Under the pieces are notes generated by a model. That model saw only the letters and a list, made by a program, of their open reading frames with translations. It made no database searches and had not been told where the DNA came from. Shown piece after piece: positions 22,093 through 34,022 of a stretch of 64,000 nt of DNA. This stretch comes from Hirudinaria manillensis (taxonomy: Eukaryota > Annelida > Clitellata > Hirudinida > Hirudinidae): positions 3,355,001 to 3,419,000 of the forward strand of contig CM067537.1 in NCBI GenBank assembly GCA_034509925.1. Reading direction: 5' to 3'. Numbering within the stretch: position 1 is the first letter of the stretch; each line of letters begins with the position of its first letter. Made by a program: the position numbers and the translations under genes.

Positions 22093-23172
22093 ATGTCGTC
22101 AGTGGTTCATTACAAATTCCAAAGCTCCTTGGATTCGGATGTCGTCCGTTTCGACGGACTCGAAATCTCTGCGAGAAATTTAAAATTGAAAATCGCAGAT
22201 GCAAAAAACTTGCAAAAATACCTGCTGCAATATGACTTGATGGTTAAGAATCCTGAGGCAGACAAAATTTACGAAGATGACGGCATGATCCCGAGAAATT
22301 CGTCGGTCGTTGTGTCGAGGATACCGATGGACGAGGAAAAACTTTGCAAAGCTCCTGTTAATAAATCGACAGAGAAGCAGGCAGAGGTGGATTGGGGCTT
22401 CCTACGGCAAACTGCCGAATCGGACCTGAGCGAGGAGGAGAAATTGAAGAGAACGATGCAGCAGGCAGCCGACGAGTTTGATGGCGTGGACTATAGTAGA
22501 GCGAAGAAGAAGGCTAGACGTCCACTGCCAGAAAATTACCTTTGCCACGGATGCGGGTCGTTCGGACATTACATCGAAAACTGTCCGAGAATGCAAAACA
22601 GAAATAAAGACGAAAGCGTAAAAAAATTGAAACTGACCACAGGCATTCCAAAGAGCCTTCTGACGGAAGCGGACGACGTCAACGCACCGGGCGTTCTCCT
22701 CACTAGTTCCGGCAAACTTGTCGTGCCTAAGGCCGAGGCGCAGACGATTAAAGTGAAGGATGGCAATCAGGACGAGACTCCGGAACACTTTTACTGCGGC
22801 ATATGCAGACAAATACAGACCGATTCGGTTTACTTGCCGTGTTGCATGAATTCCGCGTGCGATTTCTGCGCAATCACGGAACTGCTTCGCACCGAGAAGT
22901 GCAGCTTCTGCAAAAAGACCGGAGTCTCGGTGGCCGAAGTGACGCCAAACGAGGAACTGAGGATTGCCATCCTGAACAATCACGTACTAATTCCAAATAT
23001 AAAGGACTTATTGACGGCGAACAAGTCCAAATTAAAAGCCGAGCAGGCTGTTCAAAATGGAATTACCGCCCGGCCCGTGGAAAGCGAAAGTAGAGGGAAC
23101 GCCAGAGGGAAGAGAAAGTGCGAAGAGACGAACAACTGTCCGGCCTCGAAGAAATGCAAGAAGATGCCTTAG
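22093..23172 (+). CDS. RBBP6-like: RBBP6-like protein, array copy 8
   Basis: Intact 359 aa. Leu189, codon 30 TTA. TATA 22000, predicted TSS 22030. Confidence 0.92.
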   Translation: MSSVVHYKFQSSLDSDVVRFDGLEISARNLKLKIADAKNLQKYLLQYDLMVKNPEADKIYEDDGMIPRNSSVVVSRIPMDEEKLCKAPVNKSTEKQAEVDWGFLRQTAESDLSEEEKLKRTMQQAADEFDGVDYSRAKKKARRPLPENYLCHGCGSFGHYIENCPRMQNRNKDESVKKLKLTTGIPKSLLTEADDVNAPGVLLTSSGKLVVPKAEAQTIKVKDGNQDETPEHFYCGICRQIQTDSVYLPCCMNSACDFCAITELLRTEKCSFCKKTGVSVAEVTPNEELRIAILNNHVLIPNIKDLLTANKSKLKAEQAVQNGITARPVESESRGNARGKRKCEETNNCPASKKCKKMP

Positions 23173-23586
23173 AAGACGCAAGACCCAAGAGACACGTGTT
23201 CCGGCAAGCCAATAATTTCAAGCCGGTCGTTCGAGAGAGATACTAACGAAATCTTACCTGTATGTAATTCCATTTTTTATATTTATGCCCTTTTTAATTA
23301 TAAATTAAAAATAAAATTCTTAAAATAAAAAAAAAATTTCTTATTCATAAATCATCGTATGGAAATAAAATATAAAAAAAATAACATAACGTCAAATAAT
23401 ACTGACGCGAGGGTTGAATAACACGTGCAAAGCGCGTTGGCCAGCCGTAGCCCGCACGCGCGCGCTCATTTGCATATGAATGCCCGCCGAACGTATATAA
23501 GGCCGAAAGCGCAACGAATAGTCATTCTCTTCCCGGACGTCCACGAGTCAACATCTAGCTCCGCGCTCACCCGAATTATCACGAAA

Positions 23587-24666
23587 ATGTCGTCAGTGGT
23601 TCATTACAAATTCCAAAGCTCCTTGGATTCGGATGTCGTCCGTTTCGACGGACTCGAAATCTCTGCGAGAAATTTAAAATTGAAAATCGCAGATGCAAAA
23701 AACTTGCAAAAATACCTGCTGCAATATGACTTGATGGTTAAGAATCCTGAGGCAGACAAAATTTACGAAGATGACGGCATGATCCCGAGAAATTCGTCGG
23801 TCGTTGTGTCGAGGATACCGATGGACGAGGAAAAACTTTGCAAAGCTCCTGTTAATAAATCGACAGAGAAGCAGGCAGAGGTGGATTGGGGCTTCCTACG
23901 GCAAACTGCCGAATCGGACCTGAGCGAGGAGGAGAAATTGAAGAGAACGATGCAGCAGGCAGCCGACGAGTTTGATGGCGTGGACTATAGTAGAGCGAAG
24001 AAGAAGGCTAGACGTCCACTGCCAGAAAATTACCTTTGCCACGGATGCGGGTCGTTCGGACATTACATCGAAAACTGTCCGAGAATGCAAAACAGAAATA
24101 AAGACGAAAGCGTAAAAAAATTGAAACTGACCACAGGCATTCCAAAGAGCCTTCTGACGGAAGCGGACGACGTCAACGCACCGGGCGTTCTCCTCACTAG
24201 TTCCGGCAAACTTGTCGTGCCTAAGGCCGAGGCGCAGACGATTAAAGTGAAGGATGGCAATCAGGACGAGACTCCGGAACACTTTTACTGCGGCATATGC
24301 AGACAAATACAGACCGATTCGGTTTACTTGCCGTGTTGCATGAATTCCGCGTGCGATTTCTGCGCAATCACGGAACTGCTTCGCACCGAGAAGTGCAGCT
24401 TCTGCAAAAAGACCGGAGTCTCGGTGGCCGAAGTGACGCCAAACGAGGAACTGAGGATTGCCATCCTGAACAATCACGTACTAATTCCAAATATAAAGGA
24501 CTTATTGACGGCGAACAAGTCCAAATTAAAAGCCGAGCAGGCTGTTCAAAATGGAATTACCGCCCGGCCCGTGGAAAGCGAAAGTAGAGGGAACGCCAGA
24601 GGGAAGAGAAAGTGCGAAGAGACGAACAACTGTCCGGCCTCGAAGAAATGCAAGAAGATGCCTTAG
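23587..24666 (+). CDS. RBBP6-like: RBBP6-like protein, array copy 9
   Basis: Intact 359 aa. Leu189, codon 30 TTA. TATA 23494, predicted TSS 23524. The downstream AT tract is 4 bp shorter (1490 bp to the next start), the first of four consecutive length variants. Confidence 0.92.
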   Translation: MSSVVHYKFQSSLDSDVVRFDGLEISARNLKLKIADAKNLQKYLLQYDLMVKNPEADKIYEDDGMIPRNSSVVVSRIPMDEEKLCKAPVNKSTEKQAEVDWGFLRQTAESDLSEEEKLKRTMQQAADEFDGVDYSRAKKKARRPLPENYLCHGCGSFGHYIENCPRMQNRNKDESVKKLKLTTGIPKSLLTEADDVNAPGVLLTSSGKLVVPKAEAQTIKVKDGNQDETPEHFYCGICRQIQTDSVYLPCCMNSACDFCAITELLRTEKCSFCKKTGVSVAEVTPNEELRIAILNNHVLIPNIKDLLTANKSKLKAEQAVQNGITARPVESESRGNARGKRKCEETNNCPASKKCKKMP

Positions 24667-25076
24667 AAGACGCAAGACCCAAGAGACACGTGTTCCGGCA
24701 AGCCAATAATTTCAAGCCGGTCGTTCGAGAGAGATACTAACGAAATCTTACCTGTATGTAATTCCATTTTTTATATTTATGCCCTTTTTATTAATTAAAA
24801 ATAAAATTCTTAAAATAAAAAAAAAATTTCTTATTCATAAATCATCGTATGGAAATAAAATATAAAAAAAATAACATAACGTCAAATAATACTGACGCGA
24901 GGGTTGAATAACACGTGCAAAGCGCGTTGGCCAGCCGTAGCCCGCACGCGCGCGCTCATTTGCATATGAATGCCCGCCGAACGTATATAAGGCCGAAAGC
25001 GCAACGAATAGTCATTCTCTTCCCGGACGTCCACGAGTCAACATCTAGCTCCGCGCTCACCCGAATTATCACGAAA

Positions 25077-26156
25077 ATGTCGTCAGTGGTTCATTACAAA
25101 TTCCAAAGCTCCTTGGATTCGGATGTCGTCCGTTTCGACGGACTCGAAATCTCTGCGAGAAATTTAAAATTGAAAATCGCAGATGCAAAAAACTTGCAAA
25201 AATACCTGCTGCAATATGACTTGATGGTTAAGAATCCTGAGGCAGACAAAATTTACGAAGATGACGGCATGATCCCGAGAAATTCGTCGGTCGTTGTGTC
25301 GAGGATACCGATGGACGAGGAAAAACTTTGCAAAGCTCCTGTTAATAAATCGACAGAGAAGCAGGCAGAGGTGGATTGGGGCTTCCTACGGCAAACTGCC
25401 GAATCGGACCTGAGCGAGGAGGAGAAATTGAAGAGAACGATGCAGCAGGCAGCCGACGAGTTTGATGGCGTGGACTATAGTAGAGCGAAGAAGAAGGCTA
25501 GACGTCCACTGCCAGAAAATTACCTTTGCCACGGATGCGGGTCGTTCGGACATTACATCGAAAACTGTCCGAGAATGCAAAACAGAAATAAAGACGAAAG
25601 CGTAAAAAAATTGAAACTGACCACAGGCATTCCAAAGAGCTTTCTGACGGAAGCGGACGACGTCAACGCACCGGGCGTTCTCCTCACTAGTTCCGGCAAA
25701 CTTGTCGTGCCTAAGGCCGAGGCGCAGACGATTAAAGTGAAGGATGGCAATCAGGACGAGACTCCGGAACACTTTTACTGCGGCATATGCAGACAAATAC
25801 AGACCGATTCGGTTTACTTGCCGTGTTGCATGAATTCCGCGTGCGATTTCTGCGCAATCACGGAACTGCTTCGCACCGAGAAGTGCAGCTTCTGCAAAAA
25901 GACCGGAGTCTCGGTGGCCGAAGTGACGCCAAACGAGGAACTGAGGATTGCCATCCTGAACAATCACGTACTAATTCCAAATATAAAGGACTTATTGACG
26001 GCGAACAAGTCCAAATTAAAAGCCGAGCAGGCTGTTCAAAATGGAATTACCGCCCGGCCCGTGGAAAGCGAAAGTAGAGGGAACGCCAGAGGGAAGAGAA
26101 AGTGCGAAGAGACGAACAACTGTCCGGCCTCGAAGAAATGCAAGAAGATGCCTTAG
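25077..26156 (+). CDS. RBBP6-like: RBBP6-like protein, array copy 10
   Basis: Intact 359 aa. Phe189, codon 30 TTA. TATA 24984, predicted TSS 25014. The AT tract after the gene reads gccctttttttaatt, 5 bp shorter (1489 bp period). Confidence 0.92.
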   Translation: MSSVVHYKFQSSLDSDVVRFDGLEISARNLKLKIADAKNLQKYLLQYDLMVKNPEADKIYEDDGMIPRNSSVVVSRIPMDEEKLCKAPVNKSTEKQAEVDWGFLRQTAESDLSEEEKLKRTMQQAADEFDGVDYSRAKKKARRPLPENYLCHGCGSFGHYIENCPRMQNRNKDESVKKLKLTTGIPKSFLTEADDVNAPGVLLTSSGKLVVPKAEAQTIKVKDGNQDETPEHFYCGICRQIQTDSVYLPCCMNSACDFCAITELLRTEKCSFCKKTGVSVAEVTPNEELRIAILNNHVLIPNIKDLLTANKSKLKAEQAVQNGITARPVESESRGNARGKRKCEETNNCPASKKCKKMP

Positions 26157-26565
26157 AAGACGCAAGACCCAAGAGACACGTGTTCCGGCAAGCCAATAAT
26201 TTCAAGCCGGTCGTTCGAGAGAGATACTAACGAAATCTTACCTGTATGTAATTCCATTTTTTATATTTATGCCCTTTTTTTAATTAAAAATAAAATTCTT
26301 AAAATAAAAAAAAAATTTCTTATTCATAAATCATCGTATGGAAATAAAATATAAAAAAAATAACATAACGTCAAATAATACTGACGCGAGGGTTGAATAA
26401 CACGTGCAAAGCGCGTTGGCCAGCCGTAGCCCGCACGCGCGCGCTCATTTGCATATGAATGCCCGCCGAACGTATATAAGGCCGAAAGCGCAACGAATAG
26501 TCATTCTCTTCCCGGACGTCCACGAGTCAACATCTAGCTCCGCGCTCACCCGAATTATCACGAAA

Positions 26566-27645
26566 ATGTCGTCAGTGGTTCATTACAAATTCCAAAGCTC
26601 CTTGGATTCGGATGTCGTCCGTTTCGACGGACTCGAAATCTCTGCGAGAAATTTGAAATTGAAAATCGCAGATGCAAAAAACTTGCAAAAATACCTGCTG
26701 CAATATGACTTGATGGTTAAGAATCCTGAGGCAGACAAAATTTACGAAGATGACGGCATGATCCCGAGAAATTCGTCGGTCGTTGTGTCGAGGATACCGA
26801 TGGACGAGGAAAAACTTTGCAAAGCTCCTGTTAATAAATCGACAGAGAAGCAGGCAGAGGTGGATTGGGGCTTCCTACGGCAAACTGCCGAATCGGACCT
26901 GAGCGAGGAGGAGAAATTGAAGAGAACGATGCAGCAGGCAGCCGACGAGTTTGATGGCGTGGACTATAGTAGAGCGAAGAAGAAGGCTAGACGTCCACTG
27001 CCAGAAAATTACCTTTGCCACGGATGCGGGTCGTTCGGACATTACATCGAAAACTGTCCGAGAATGCAAAACAGAAATAAAGACGAAAGCGTAAAAAAAT
27101 TGAAACTGACCACAGGCATTCCAAAGAGCTTTCTGACGGAAGCGGACGACGTCAACGCACCGGGCGTTCTCCTCACTAGTTCCGGCAAACTTGTCGTGCC
27201 TAAGGCCGAGGCGCAGACGATTAAAGTGAAGGATGGCAATCAGGACGAGACTCCGGAACACTTTTACTGCGGCATATGCAGACAAATACAGACCGATTCG
27301 GTTTACTTGCCGTGTTGCATGAATTCCGCGTGCGATTTCTGCGCAATCACGGAACTGCTTCGCACCGAGAAGTGCAGCTTCTGCAAAAAGACCGGAGTCT
27401 CGGTGGCCGAAGTGACGCCAAACGAGGAACTGAGGATTGCCATCCTGAACAATCACGTACTAATTCCAAATATAAAGGACTTATTGACGGCGAACAAGTC
27501 CAAATTAAAAGCCGAGCAGGCTGTTCAAAATGGAATTACCGCCCGGCCCGTGGAAAGCGAAAGTAGAGGGAACGCCAGAGGGAAGAGAAAGTGCGAAGAG
27601 ACGAACAACTGTCCGGCCTCGAAGAAATGCAAGAAGATGCCTTAG
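26566..27645 (+). CDS. RBBP6-like: RBBP6-like protein, array copy 11
   Basis: Intact 359 aa. Phe189 with codon 30 TTG, one of the rare TTG/Phe combinations. TATA 26473, predicted TSS 26503. Period 1489 bp, with a different deletion in the AT tract from copy 10. Confidence 0.92.
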   Translation: MSSVVHYKFQSSLDSDVVRFDGLEISARNLKLKIADAKNLQKYLLQYDLMVKNPEADKIYEDDGMIPRNSSVVVSRIPMDEEKLCKAPVNKSTEKQAEVDWGFLRQTAESDLSEEEKLKRTMQQAADEFDGVDYSRAKKKARRPLPENYLCHGCGSFGHYIENCPRMQNRNKDESVKKLKLTTGIPKSFLTEADDVNAPGVLLTSSGKLVVPKAEAQTIKVKDGNQDETPEHFYCGICRQIQTDSVYLPCCMNSACDFCAITELLRTEKCSFCKKTGVSVAEVTPNEELRIAILNNHVLIPNIKDLLTANKSKLKAEQAVQNGITARPVESESRGNARGKRKCEETNNCPASKKCKKMP

Positions 27646-28054
27646 AAGACGCAAGACCCAAGAGACACGTGTTCCGGCAAGCCAATAATTTCAAGCCGGT
27701 CGTTCGAGAGAGATACTAACGAAATCTTACCTGTATGTAATTCCATTTTTTATATTTATGCCCTTTTTATAATTAAAAATAAAATTCTTAAAATAAAAAA
27801 AAAATTTCTTATTCATAAATCATCGTATGGAAATAAAATATAAAAAAAATAACATAACGTCAAATAATACTGACGCGAGGGTTGAATAACACGTGCAAAG
27901 CGCGTTGGCCAGCCGTAGCCCGCACGCGCGCGCTCATTTGCATATGAATGCCCGCCGAACGTATATAAGGCCGAAAGCGCAACGAATAGTCATTCTCTTC
28001 CCGGACGTCCACGAGTCAACATCTAGCTCCGCGCTCACCCGAATTATCACGAAA

Positions 28055-29134
28055 ATGTCGTCAGTGGTTCATTACAAATTCCAAAGCTCCTTGGATTCGG
28101 ATGTCGTCCGTTTCGACGGACTCGAAATCTCTGCGAGAAATTTGAAATTGAAAATCGCAGATGCAAAAAACTTGCAAAAATACCTGCTGCAATATGACTT
28201 GATGGTTAAGAATCCTGAGGCAGACAAAATTTACGAAGATGACGGCATGATCCCGAGAAATTCGTCGGTCGTTGTGTCGAGGATACCGATGGACGAGGAA
28301 AAACTTTGCAAAGCTCCTGTTAATAAATCGACAGAGAAGCAGGCAGAGGTGGATTGGGGCTTCCTACGGCAAACTGCCGAATCGGACCTGAGCGAGGAGG
28401 AGAAATTGAAGAGAACGATGCAGCAGGCAGCCGACGAGTTTGATGGCGTGGACTATAGTAGAGCGAAGAAGAAGGCTAGACGTCCACTGCCAGAAAATTA
28501 CCTTTGCCACGGATGCGGGTCGTTCGGACATTACATCGAAAACTGTCCGAGAATGCAAAACAGAAATAAAGACGAAAGCGTAAAAAAATTGAAACTGACC
28601 ACAGGCATTCCAAAGAGCCTTCTGACGGAAGCGGACGACGTCAACGCACCGGGCGTTCTCCTCACTAGTTCCGGCAAACTTGTCGTGCCTAAGGCCGAGG
28701 CGCAGACGATTAAAGTGAAGGATGGCAATCAGGACGAGACTCCGGAACACTTTTACTGCGGCATATGCAGACAAATACAGACCGATTCGGTTTACTTGCC
28801 GTGTTGCATGAATTCCGCGTGCGATTTCTGCGCAATCACGGAACTGCTTCGCACCGAGAAGTGCAGCTTCTGCAAAAAGACCGGAGTCTCGGTGGCCGAA
28901 GTGACGCCAAACGAGGAACTGAGGATTGCCATCCTGAACAATCACGTACTAATTCCAAATATAAAGGACTTATTGACGGCGAACAAGTCCAAATTAAAAG
29001 CCGAGCAGGCTGTTCAAAATGGAATTACCGCCCGGCCCGTGGAAAGCGAAAGTAGAGGGAACGCCAGAGGGAAGAGAAAGTGCGAAGAGACGAACAACTG
29101 TCCGGCCTCGAAGAAATGCAAGAAGATGCCTTAG
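28055..29134 (+). CDS. RBBP6-like: RBBP6-like protein, array copy 12
   Basis: Intact 359 aa. Leu189, codon 30 TTG. TATA 27962, predicted TSS 27992. One base lost in the downstream AT tract (1493 bp period). Confidence 0.92.
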   Translation: MSSVVHYKFQSSLDSDVVRFDGLEISARNLKLKIADAKNLQKYLLQYDLMVKNPEADKIYEDDGMIPRNSSVVVSRIPMDEEKLCKAPVNKSTEKQAEVDWGFLRQTAESDLSEEEKLKRTMQQAADEFDGVDYSRAKKKARRPLPENYLCHGCGSFGHYIENCPRMQNRNKDESVKKLKLTTGIPKSLLTEADDVNAPGVLLTSSGKLVVPKAEAQTIKVKDGNQDETPEHFYCGICRQIQTDSVYLPCCMNSACDFCAITELLRTEKCSFCKKTGVSVAEVTPNEELRIAILNNHVLIPNIKDLLTANKSKLKAEQAVQNGITARPVESESRGNARGKRKCEETNNCPASKKCKKMP

Positions 29135-29547
29135 AAGACGCAAGACCCAAGAGACACGTGTTCCGGCAAGCCAATAATTTCAAGCCGGTCGTTCGAGAGA
29201 GATACTAACGAAATCTTACCTGTATGTAATTCCATTTTTTATATTTATGCCCTTTTTAATTATAATTAAAAATAAAATTCTTAAAATAAAAAAAAAATTT
29301 CTTATTCATAAATCATCGTATGGAAATAAAATATAAAAAAAATAACATAACGTCAAATAATACTGACGCGAGGGTTGAATAACACGTGCAAAGCGCGTTG
29401 GCCAGCCGTAGCCCGCACGCGCGCGCTCATTTGCATATGAATGCCCGCCGAACGTATATAAGGCCGAAAGCGCAACGAATAGTCATTCTCTTCCCGGACG
29501 TCCACGAGTCAACATCTAGCTCCGCGCTCACCCGAATTATCACGAAA

Positions 29548-30627
29548 ATGTCGTCAGTGGTTCATTACAAATTCCAAAGCTCCTTGGATTCGGATGTCGT
29601 CCGTTTCGACGGACTCGAAATCTCTGCGAGAAATTTAAAATTGAAAATCGCAGATGCAAAAAACTTGCAAAAATACCTGCTGCAATATGACTTGATGGTT
29701 AAGAATCCTGAGGCAGACAAAATTTACGAAGATGACGGCATGATCCCGAGAAATTCGTCGGTCGTTGTGTCGAGGATACCGATGGACGAGGAAAAACTTT
29801 GCAAAGCTCCTGTTAATAAATCGACAGAGAAGCAGGCAGAGGTGGATTGGGGCTTCCTACGGCAAACTGCCGAATCGGACCTGAGCGAGGAGGAGAAATT
29901 GAAGAGAACGATGCAGCAGGCAGCCGACGAGTTTGATGGCGTGGACTATAGTAGAGCGAAGAAGAAGGCTAGACGTCCACTGCCAGAAAATTACCTTTGC
30001 CACGGATGCGGGTCGTTCGGACATTACATCGAAAACTGTCCGAGAATGCAAAACAGAAATAAAGACGAAAGCGTAAAAAAATTGAAACTGACCACAGGCA
30101 TTCCAAAGAGCTTTCTGACGGAAGCGGACGACGTCAACGCACCGGGCGTTCTCCTCACTAGTTCCGGCAAACTTGTCGTGCCTAAGGCCGAGGCGCAGAC
30201 GATTAAAGTGAAGGATGGCAATCAGGACGAGACTCCGGAACACTTTTACTGCGGCATATGCAGACAAATACAGACCGATTCGGTTTACTTGCCGTGTTGC
30301 ATGAATTCCGCGTGCGATTTCTGCGCAATCACGGAACTGCTTCGCACCGAGAAGTGCAGCTTCTGCAAAAAGACCGGAGTCTCGGTGGCCGAAGTGACGC
30401 CAAACGAGGAACTGAGGATTGCCATCCTGAACAATCACGTACTAATTCCAAATATAAAGGACTTATTGACGGCGAACAAGTCCAAATTAAAAGCCGAGCA
30501 GGCTGTTCAAAATGGAATTACCGCCCGGCCCGTGGAAAGCGAAAGTAGAGGGAACGCCAGAGGGAAGAGAAAGTGCGAAGAGACGAACAACTGTCCGGCC
30601 TCGAAGAAATGCAAGAAGATGCCTTAG
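29548..30627 (+). CDS. RBBP6-like: RBBP6-like protein, array copy 13
   Basis: Intact 359 aa. Phe189, codon 30 TTA. TATA 29455, predicted TSS 29485. Pairs with copy 14 at the tracked sites. Confidence 0.92.
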   Translation: MSSVVHYKFQSSLDSDVVRFDGLEISARNLKLKIADAKNLQKYLLQYDLMVKNPEADKIYEDDGMIPRNSSVVVSRIPMDEEKLCKAPVNKSTEKQAEVDWGFLRQTAESDLSEEEKLKRTMQQAADEFDGVDYSRAKKKARRPLPENYLCHGCGSFGHYIENCPRMQNRNKDESVKKLKLTTGIPKSFLTEADDVNAPGVLLTSSGKLVVPKAEAQTIKVKDGNQDETPEHFYCGICRQIQTDSVYLPCCMNSACDFCAITELLRTEKCSFCKKTGVSVAEVTPNEELRIAILNNHVLIPNIKDLLTANKSKLKAEQAVQNGITARPVESESRGNARGKRKCEETNNCPASKKCKKMP

Positions 30628-31041
30628 AAGACGCAAGACCCAAGAGACACGTGTTCCGGCAAGCCAATAATTTCAAGCCGGTCGTTCGAGAGAGATACTA
30701 ACGAAATCTTACCTGTATGTAATTCCATTTTTTATATTTATGCCCTTTTTAATTATAAATTAAAAATAAAATTCTTAAAATAAAAAAAAAATTTCTTATT
30801 CATAAATCATCGTATGGAAATAAAATATAAAAAAAATAACATAACGTCAAATAATACTGACGCGAGGGTTGAATAACACGTGCAAAGCGCGTTGGCCAGC
30901 CGTAGCCCGCACGCGCGCGCTCATTTGCATATGAATGCCCGCCGAACGTATATAAGGCCGAAAGCGCAACGAATAGTCATTCTCTTCCCGGACGTCCACG
31001 AGTCAACATCTAGCTCCGCGCTCACCCGAATTATCACGAAA

Positions 31042-32121
31042 ATGTCGTCAGTGGTTCATTACAAATTCCAAAGCTCCTTGGATTCGGATGTCGTCCGTTT
31101 CGACGGACTCGAAATCTCTGCGAGAAATTTAAAATTGAAAATCGCAGATGCAAAAAACTTGCAAAAATACCTGCTGCAATATGACTTGATGGTTAAGAAT
31201 CCTGAGGCAGACAAAATTTACGAAGATGACGGCATGATCCCGAGAAATTCGTCGGTCGTTGTGTCGAGGATACCGATGGACGAGGAAAAACTTTGCAAAG
31301 CTCCTGTTAATAAATCGACAGAGAAGCAGGCAGAGGTGGATTGGGGCTTCCTACGGCAAACTGCCGAATCGGACCTGAGCGAGGAGGAGAAATTGAAGAG
31401 AACGATGCAGCAGGCAGCCGACGAGTTTGATGGCGTGGACTATAGTAGAGCGAAGAAGAAGGCTAGACGTCCACTGCCAGAAAATTACCTTTGCCACGGA
31501 TGCGGGTCGTTCGGACATTACATCGAAAACTGTCCGAGAATGCAAAACAGAAATAAAGACGAAAGCGTAAAAAAATTGAAACTGACCACAGGCATTCCAA
31601 AGAGCTTTCTGACGGAAGCGGACGACGTCAACGCACCGGGCGTTCTCCTCACTAGTTCCGGCAAACTTGTCGTGCCTAAGGCCGAGGCGCAGACGATTAA
31701 AGTGAAGGATGGCAATCAGGACGAGACTCCGGAACACTTTTACTGCGGCATATGCAGACAAATACAGACCGATTCGGTTTACTTGCCGTGTTGCATGAAT
31801 TCCGCGTGCGATTTCTGCGCAATCACGGAACTGCTTCGCACCGAGAAGTGCAGCTTCTGCAAAAAGACCGGAGTCTCGGTGGCCGAAGTGACGCCAAACG
31901 AGGAACTGAGGATTGCCATCCTGAACAATCACGTACTAATTCCAAATATAAAGGACTTATTGACGGCGAACAAGTCCAAATTAAAAGCCGAGCAGGCTGT
32001 TCAAAATGGAATTACCGCCCGGCCCGTGGAAAGCGAAAGTAGAGGGAACGCCAGAGGGAAGAGAAAGTGCGAAGAGACGAACAACTGTCCGGCCTCGAAG
32101 AAATGCAAGAAGATGCCTTAG
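31042..32121 (+). CDS. RBBP6-like: RBBP6-like protein, array copy 14
   Basis: Intact 359 aa. Phe189, codon 30 TTA. TATA 30949, predicted TSS 30979. Confidence 0.92.
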   Translation: MSSVVHYKFQSSLDSDVVRFDGLEISARNLKLKIADAKNLQKYLLQYDLMVKNPEADKIYEDDGMIPRNSSVVVSRIPMDEEKLCKAPVNKSTEKQAEVDWGFLRQTAESDLSEEEKLKRTMQQAADEFDGVDYSRAKKKARRPLPENYLCHGCGSFGHYIENCPRMQNRNKDESVKKLKLTTGIPKSFLTEADDVNAPGVLLTSSGKLVVPKAEAQTIKVKDGNQDETPEHFYCGICRQIQTDSVYLPCCMNSACDFCAITELLRTEKCSFCKKTGVSVAEVTPNEELRIAILNNHVLIPNIKDLLTANKSKLKAEQAVQNGITARPVESESRGNARGKRKCEETNNCPASKKCKKMP

Positions 32122-32535
32122 AAGACGCAAGACCCAAGAGACACGTGTTCCGGCAAGCCAATAATTTCAAGCCGGTCGTTCGAGAGAGATACTAACGAAA
32201 TCTTACCTGTATGTAATTCCATTTTTTATATTTATGCCCTTTTTAATTATAAATTAAAAATAAAATTCTTAAAATAAAAAAAAAATTTCTTATTCATAAA
32301 TCATCGTATGGAAATAAAATATAAAAAAAATAACATAACGTCAAATAATACTGACGCGAGGGTTGAATAACACGTGCAAAGCGCGTTGGCCAGCCGTAGC
32401 CCGCACGCGCGCGCTCATTTGCATATGAATGCCCGCCGAACGTATATAAGGCCGAAAGCGCAACGAATAGTCATTCTCTTCCCGGACGTCCACGAGTCAA
32501 CATCTAGCTCCGCGCTCACCCGAATTATCACGAAA

Positions 32536-33615
32536 ATGTCGTCAGTGGTTCATTACAAATTCCAAAGCTCCTTGGATTCGGATGTCGTCCGTTTCGACGG
32601 ACTCGAAATCTCTGCGAGAAATTTAAAATTGAAAATCGCAGATGCAAAAAACTTGCAAAAATACCTGCTGCAATATGACTTGATGGTTAAGAATCCTGAG
32701 GCAGACAAAATTTACGAAGATGACGGCATGATCCCGAGAAATTCGTCGGTCGTTGTGTCGAGGATACCGATGGACGAGGAAAAACTTTGCAAAGCTCCTG
32801 TTAATAAATCGACAGAGAAGCAGGCAGAGGTGGATTGGGGCTTCCTACGGCAAACTGCCGAATCGGACCTGAGCGAGGAGGAGAAATTGAAGAGAACGAT
32901 GCAGCAGGCAGCCGACGAGTTTGATGGCGTGGACTATAGTAGAGCGAAGAAGAAGGCTAGACGTCCACTGCCAGAAAATTACCTTTGCCACGGATGCGGG
33001 TCGTTCGGACATTACATCGAAAACTGTCCGAGAATGCAAAACAGAAATAAAGACGAAAGCGTAAAAAAATTGAAACTGACCACAGGCATTCCAAAGAGCC
33101 TTCTGACGGAAGCGGACGACGTCAACGCACCGGGCGTTCTCCTCACTAGTTCCGGCAAACTTGTCGTGCCTAAGGCCGAGGCGCAGACGATTAAAGTGAA
33201 GGATGGCAATCAGGACGAGACTCCGGAACACTTTTACTGCGGCATATGCAGACAAATACAGACCGATTCGGTTTACTTGCCGTGTTGCATGAATTCCGCG
33301 TGCGATTTCTGCGCAATCACGGAACTGCTTCGCACCGAGAAGTGCAGCTTCTGCAAAAAGACCGGAGTCTCGGTGGCCGAAGTGACGCCAAACGAGGAAC
33401 TGAGGATTGCCATCCTGAACAATCACGTACTAATTCCAAATATAAAGGACTTATTGACGGCGAACAAGTCCAAATTAAAAGCCGAGCAGGCTGTTCAAAA
33501 TGGAATTACCGCCCGGCCCGTGGAAAGCGAAAGTAGAGGGAACGCCAGAGGGAAGAGAAAGTGCGAAGAGACGAACAACTGTCCGGCCTCGAAGAAATGC
33601 AAGAAGATGCCTTAG
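32536..33615 (+). CDS. RBBP6-like: RBBP6-like protein, array copy 15
   Basis: Intact 359 aa. Leu189, codon 30 TTA. TATA 32443, predicted TSS 32473. The downstream tract is the tatccca variant and 7 bp shorter (1487 bp period), shared with copy 16. Confidence 0.92.
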   Translation: MSSVVHYKFQSSLDSDVVRFDGLEISARNLKLKIADAKNLQKYLLQYDLMVKNPEADKIYEDDGMIPRNSSVVVSRIPMDEEKLCKAPVNKSTEKQAEVDWGFLRQTAESDLSEEEKLKRTMQQAADEFDGVDYSRAKKKARRPLPENYLCHGCGSFGHYIENCPRMQNRNKDESVKKLKLTTGIPKSLLTEADDVNAPGVLLTSSGKLVVPKAEAQTIKVKDGNQDETPEHFYCGICRQIQTDSVYLPCCMNSACDFCAITELLRTEKCSFCKKTGVSVAEVTPNEELRIAILNNHVLIPNIKDLLTANKSKLKAEQAVQNGITARPVESESRGNARGKRKCEETNNCPASKKCKKMP

Positions 33616-34022
33616 AAGACGCAAGACCCAAGAGACACGTGTTCCGGCAAGCCAATAATTTCAAGCCGGTCGTTCGAGAGAGATACTAACGAAATCTTAC
33701 CTGTATGTAATTCCATTTTTTATATTTATCCCATTTTTAATTAAAAATAAAATTCTTAAAATAAAAAAAAAATTTCTTATTCATAAATCATCGTATGGAA
33801 ATAAAATATAAAAAAAATAACATAACGTCAAATAATACTGACGCGAGGGTTGAATAACACGTGCAAAGCGCGTTGGCCAGCCGTAGCCCGCACGCGCGCG
33901 CTCATTTGCATATGAATGCCCGCCGAACGTATATAAGGCCGAAAGCGCAACGAATAGTCATTCTCTTCCCGGACGTCCACGAGTCAACATCTAGCTCCGC
34001 GCTCACCCGAATTATCACGAAA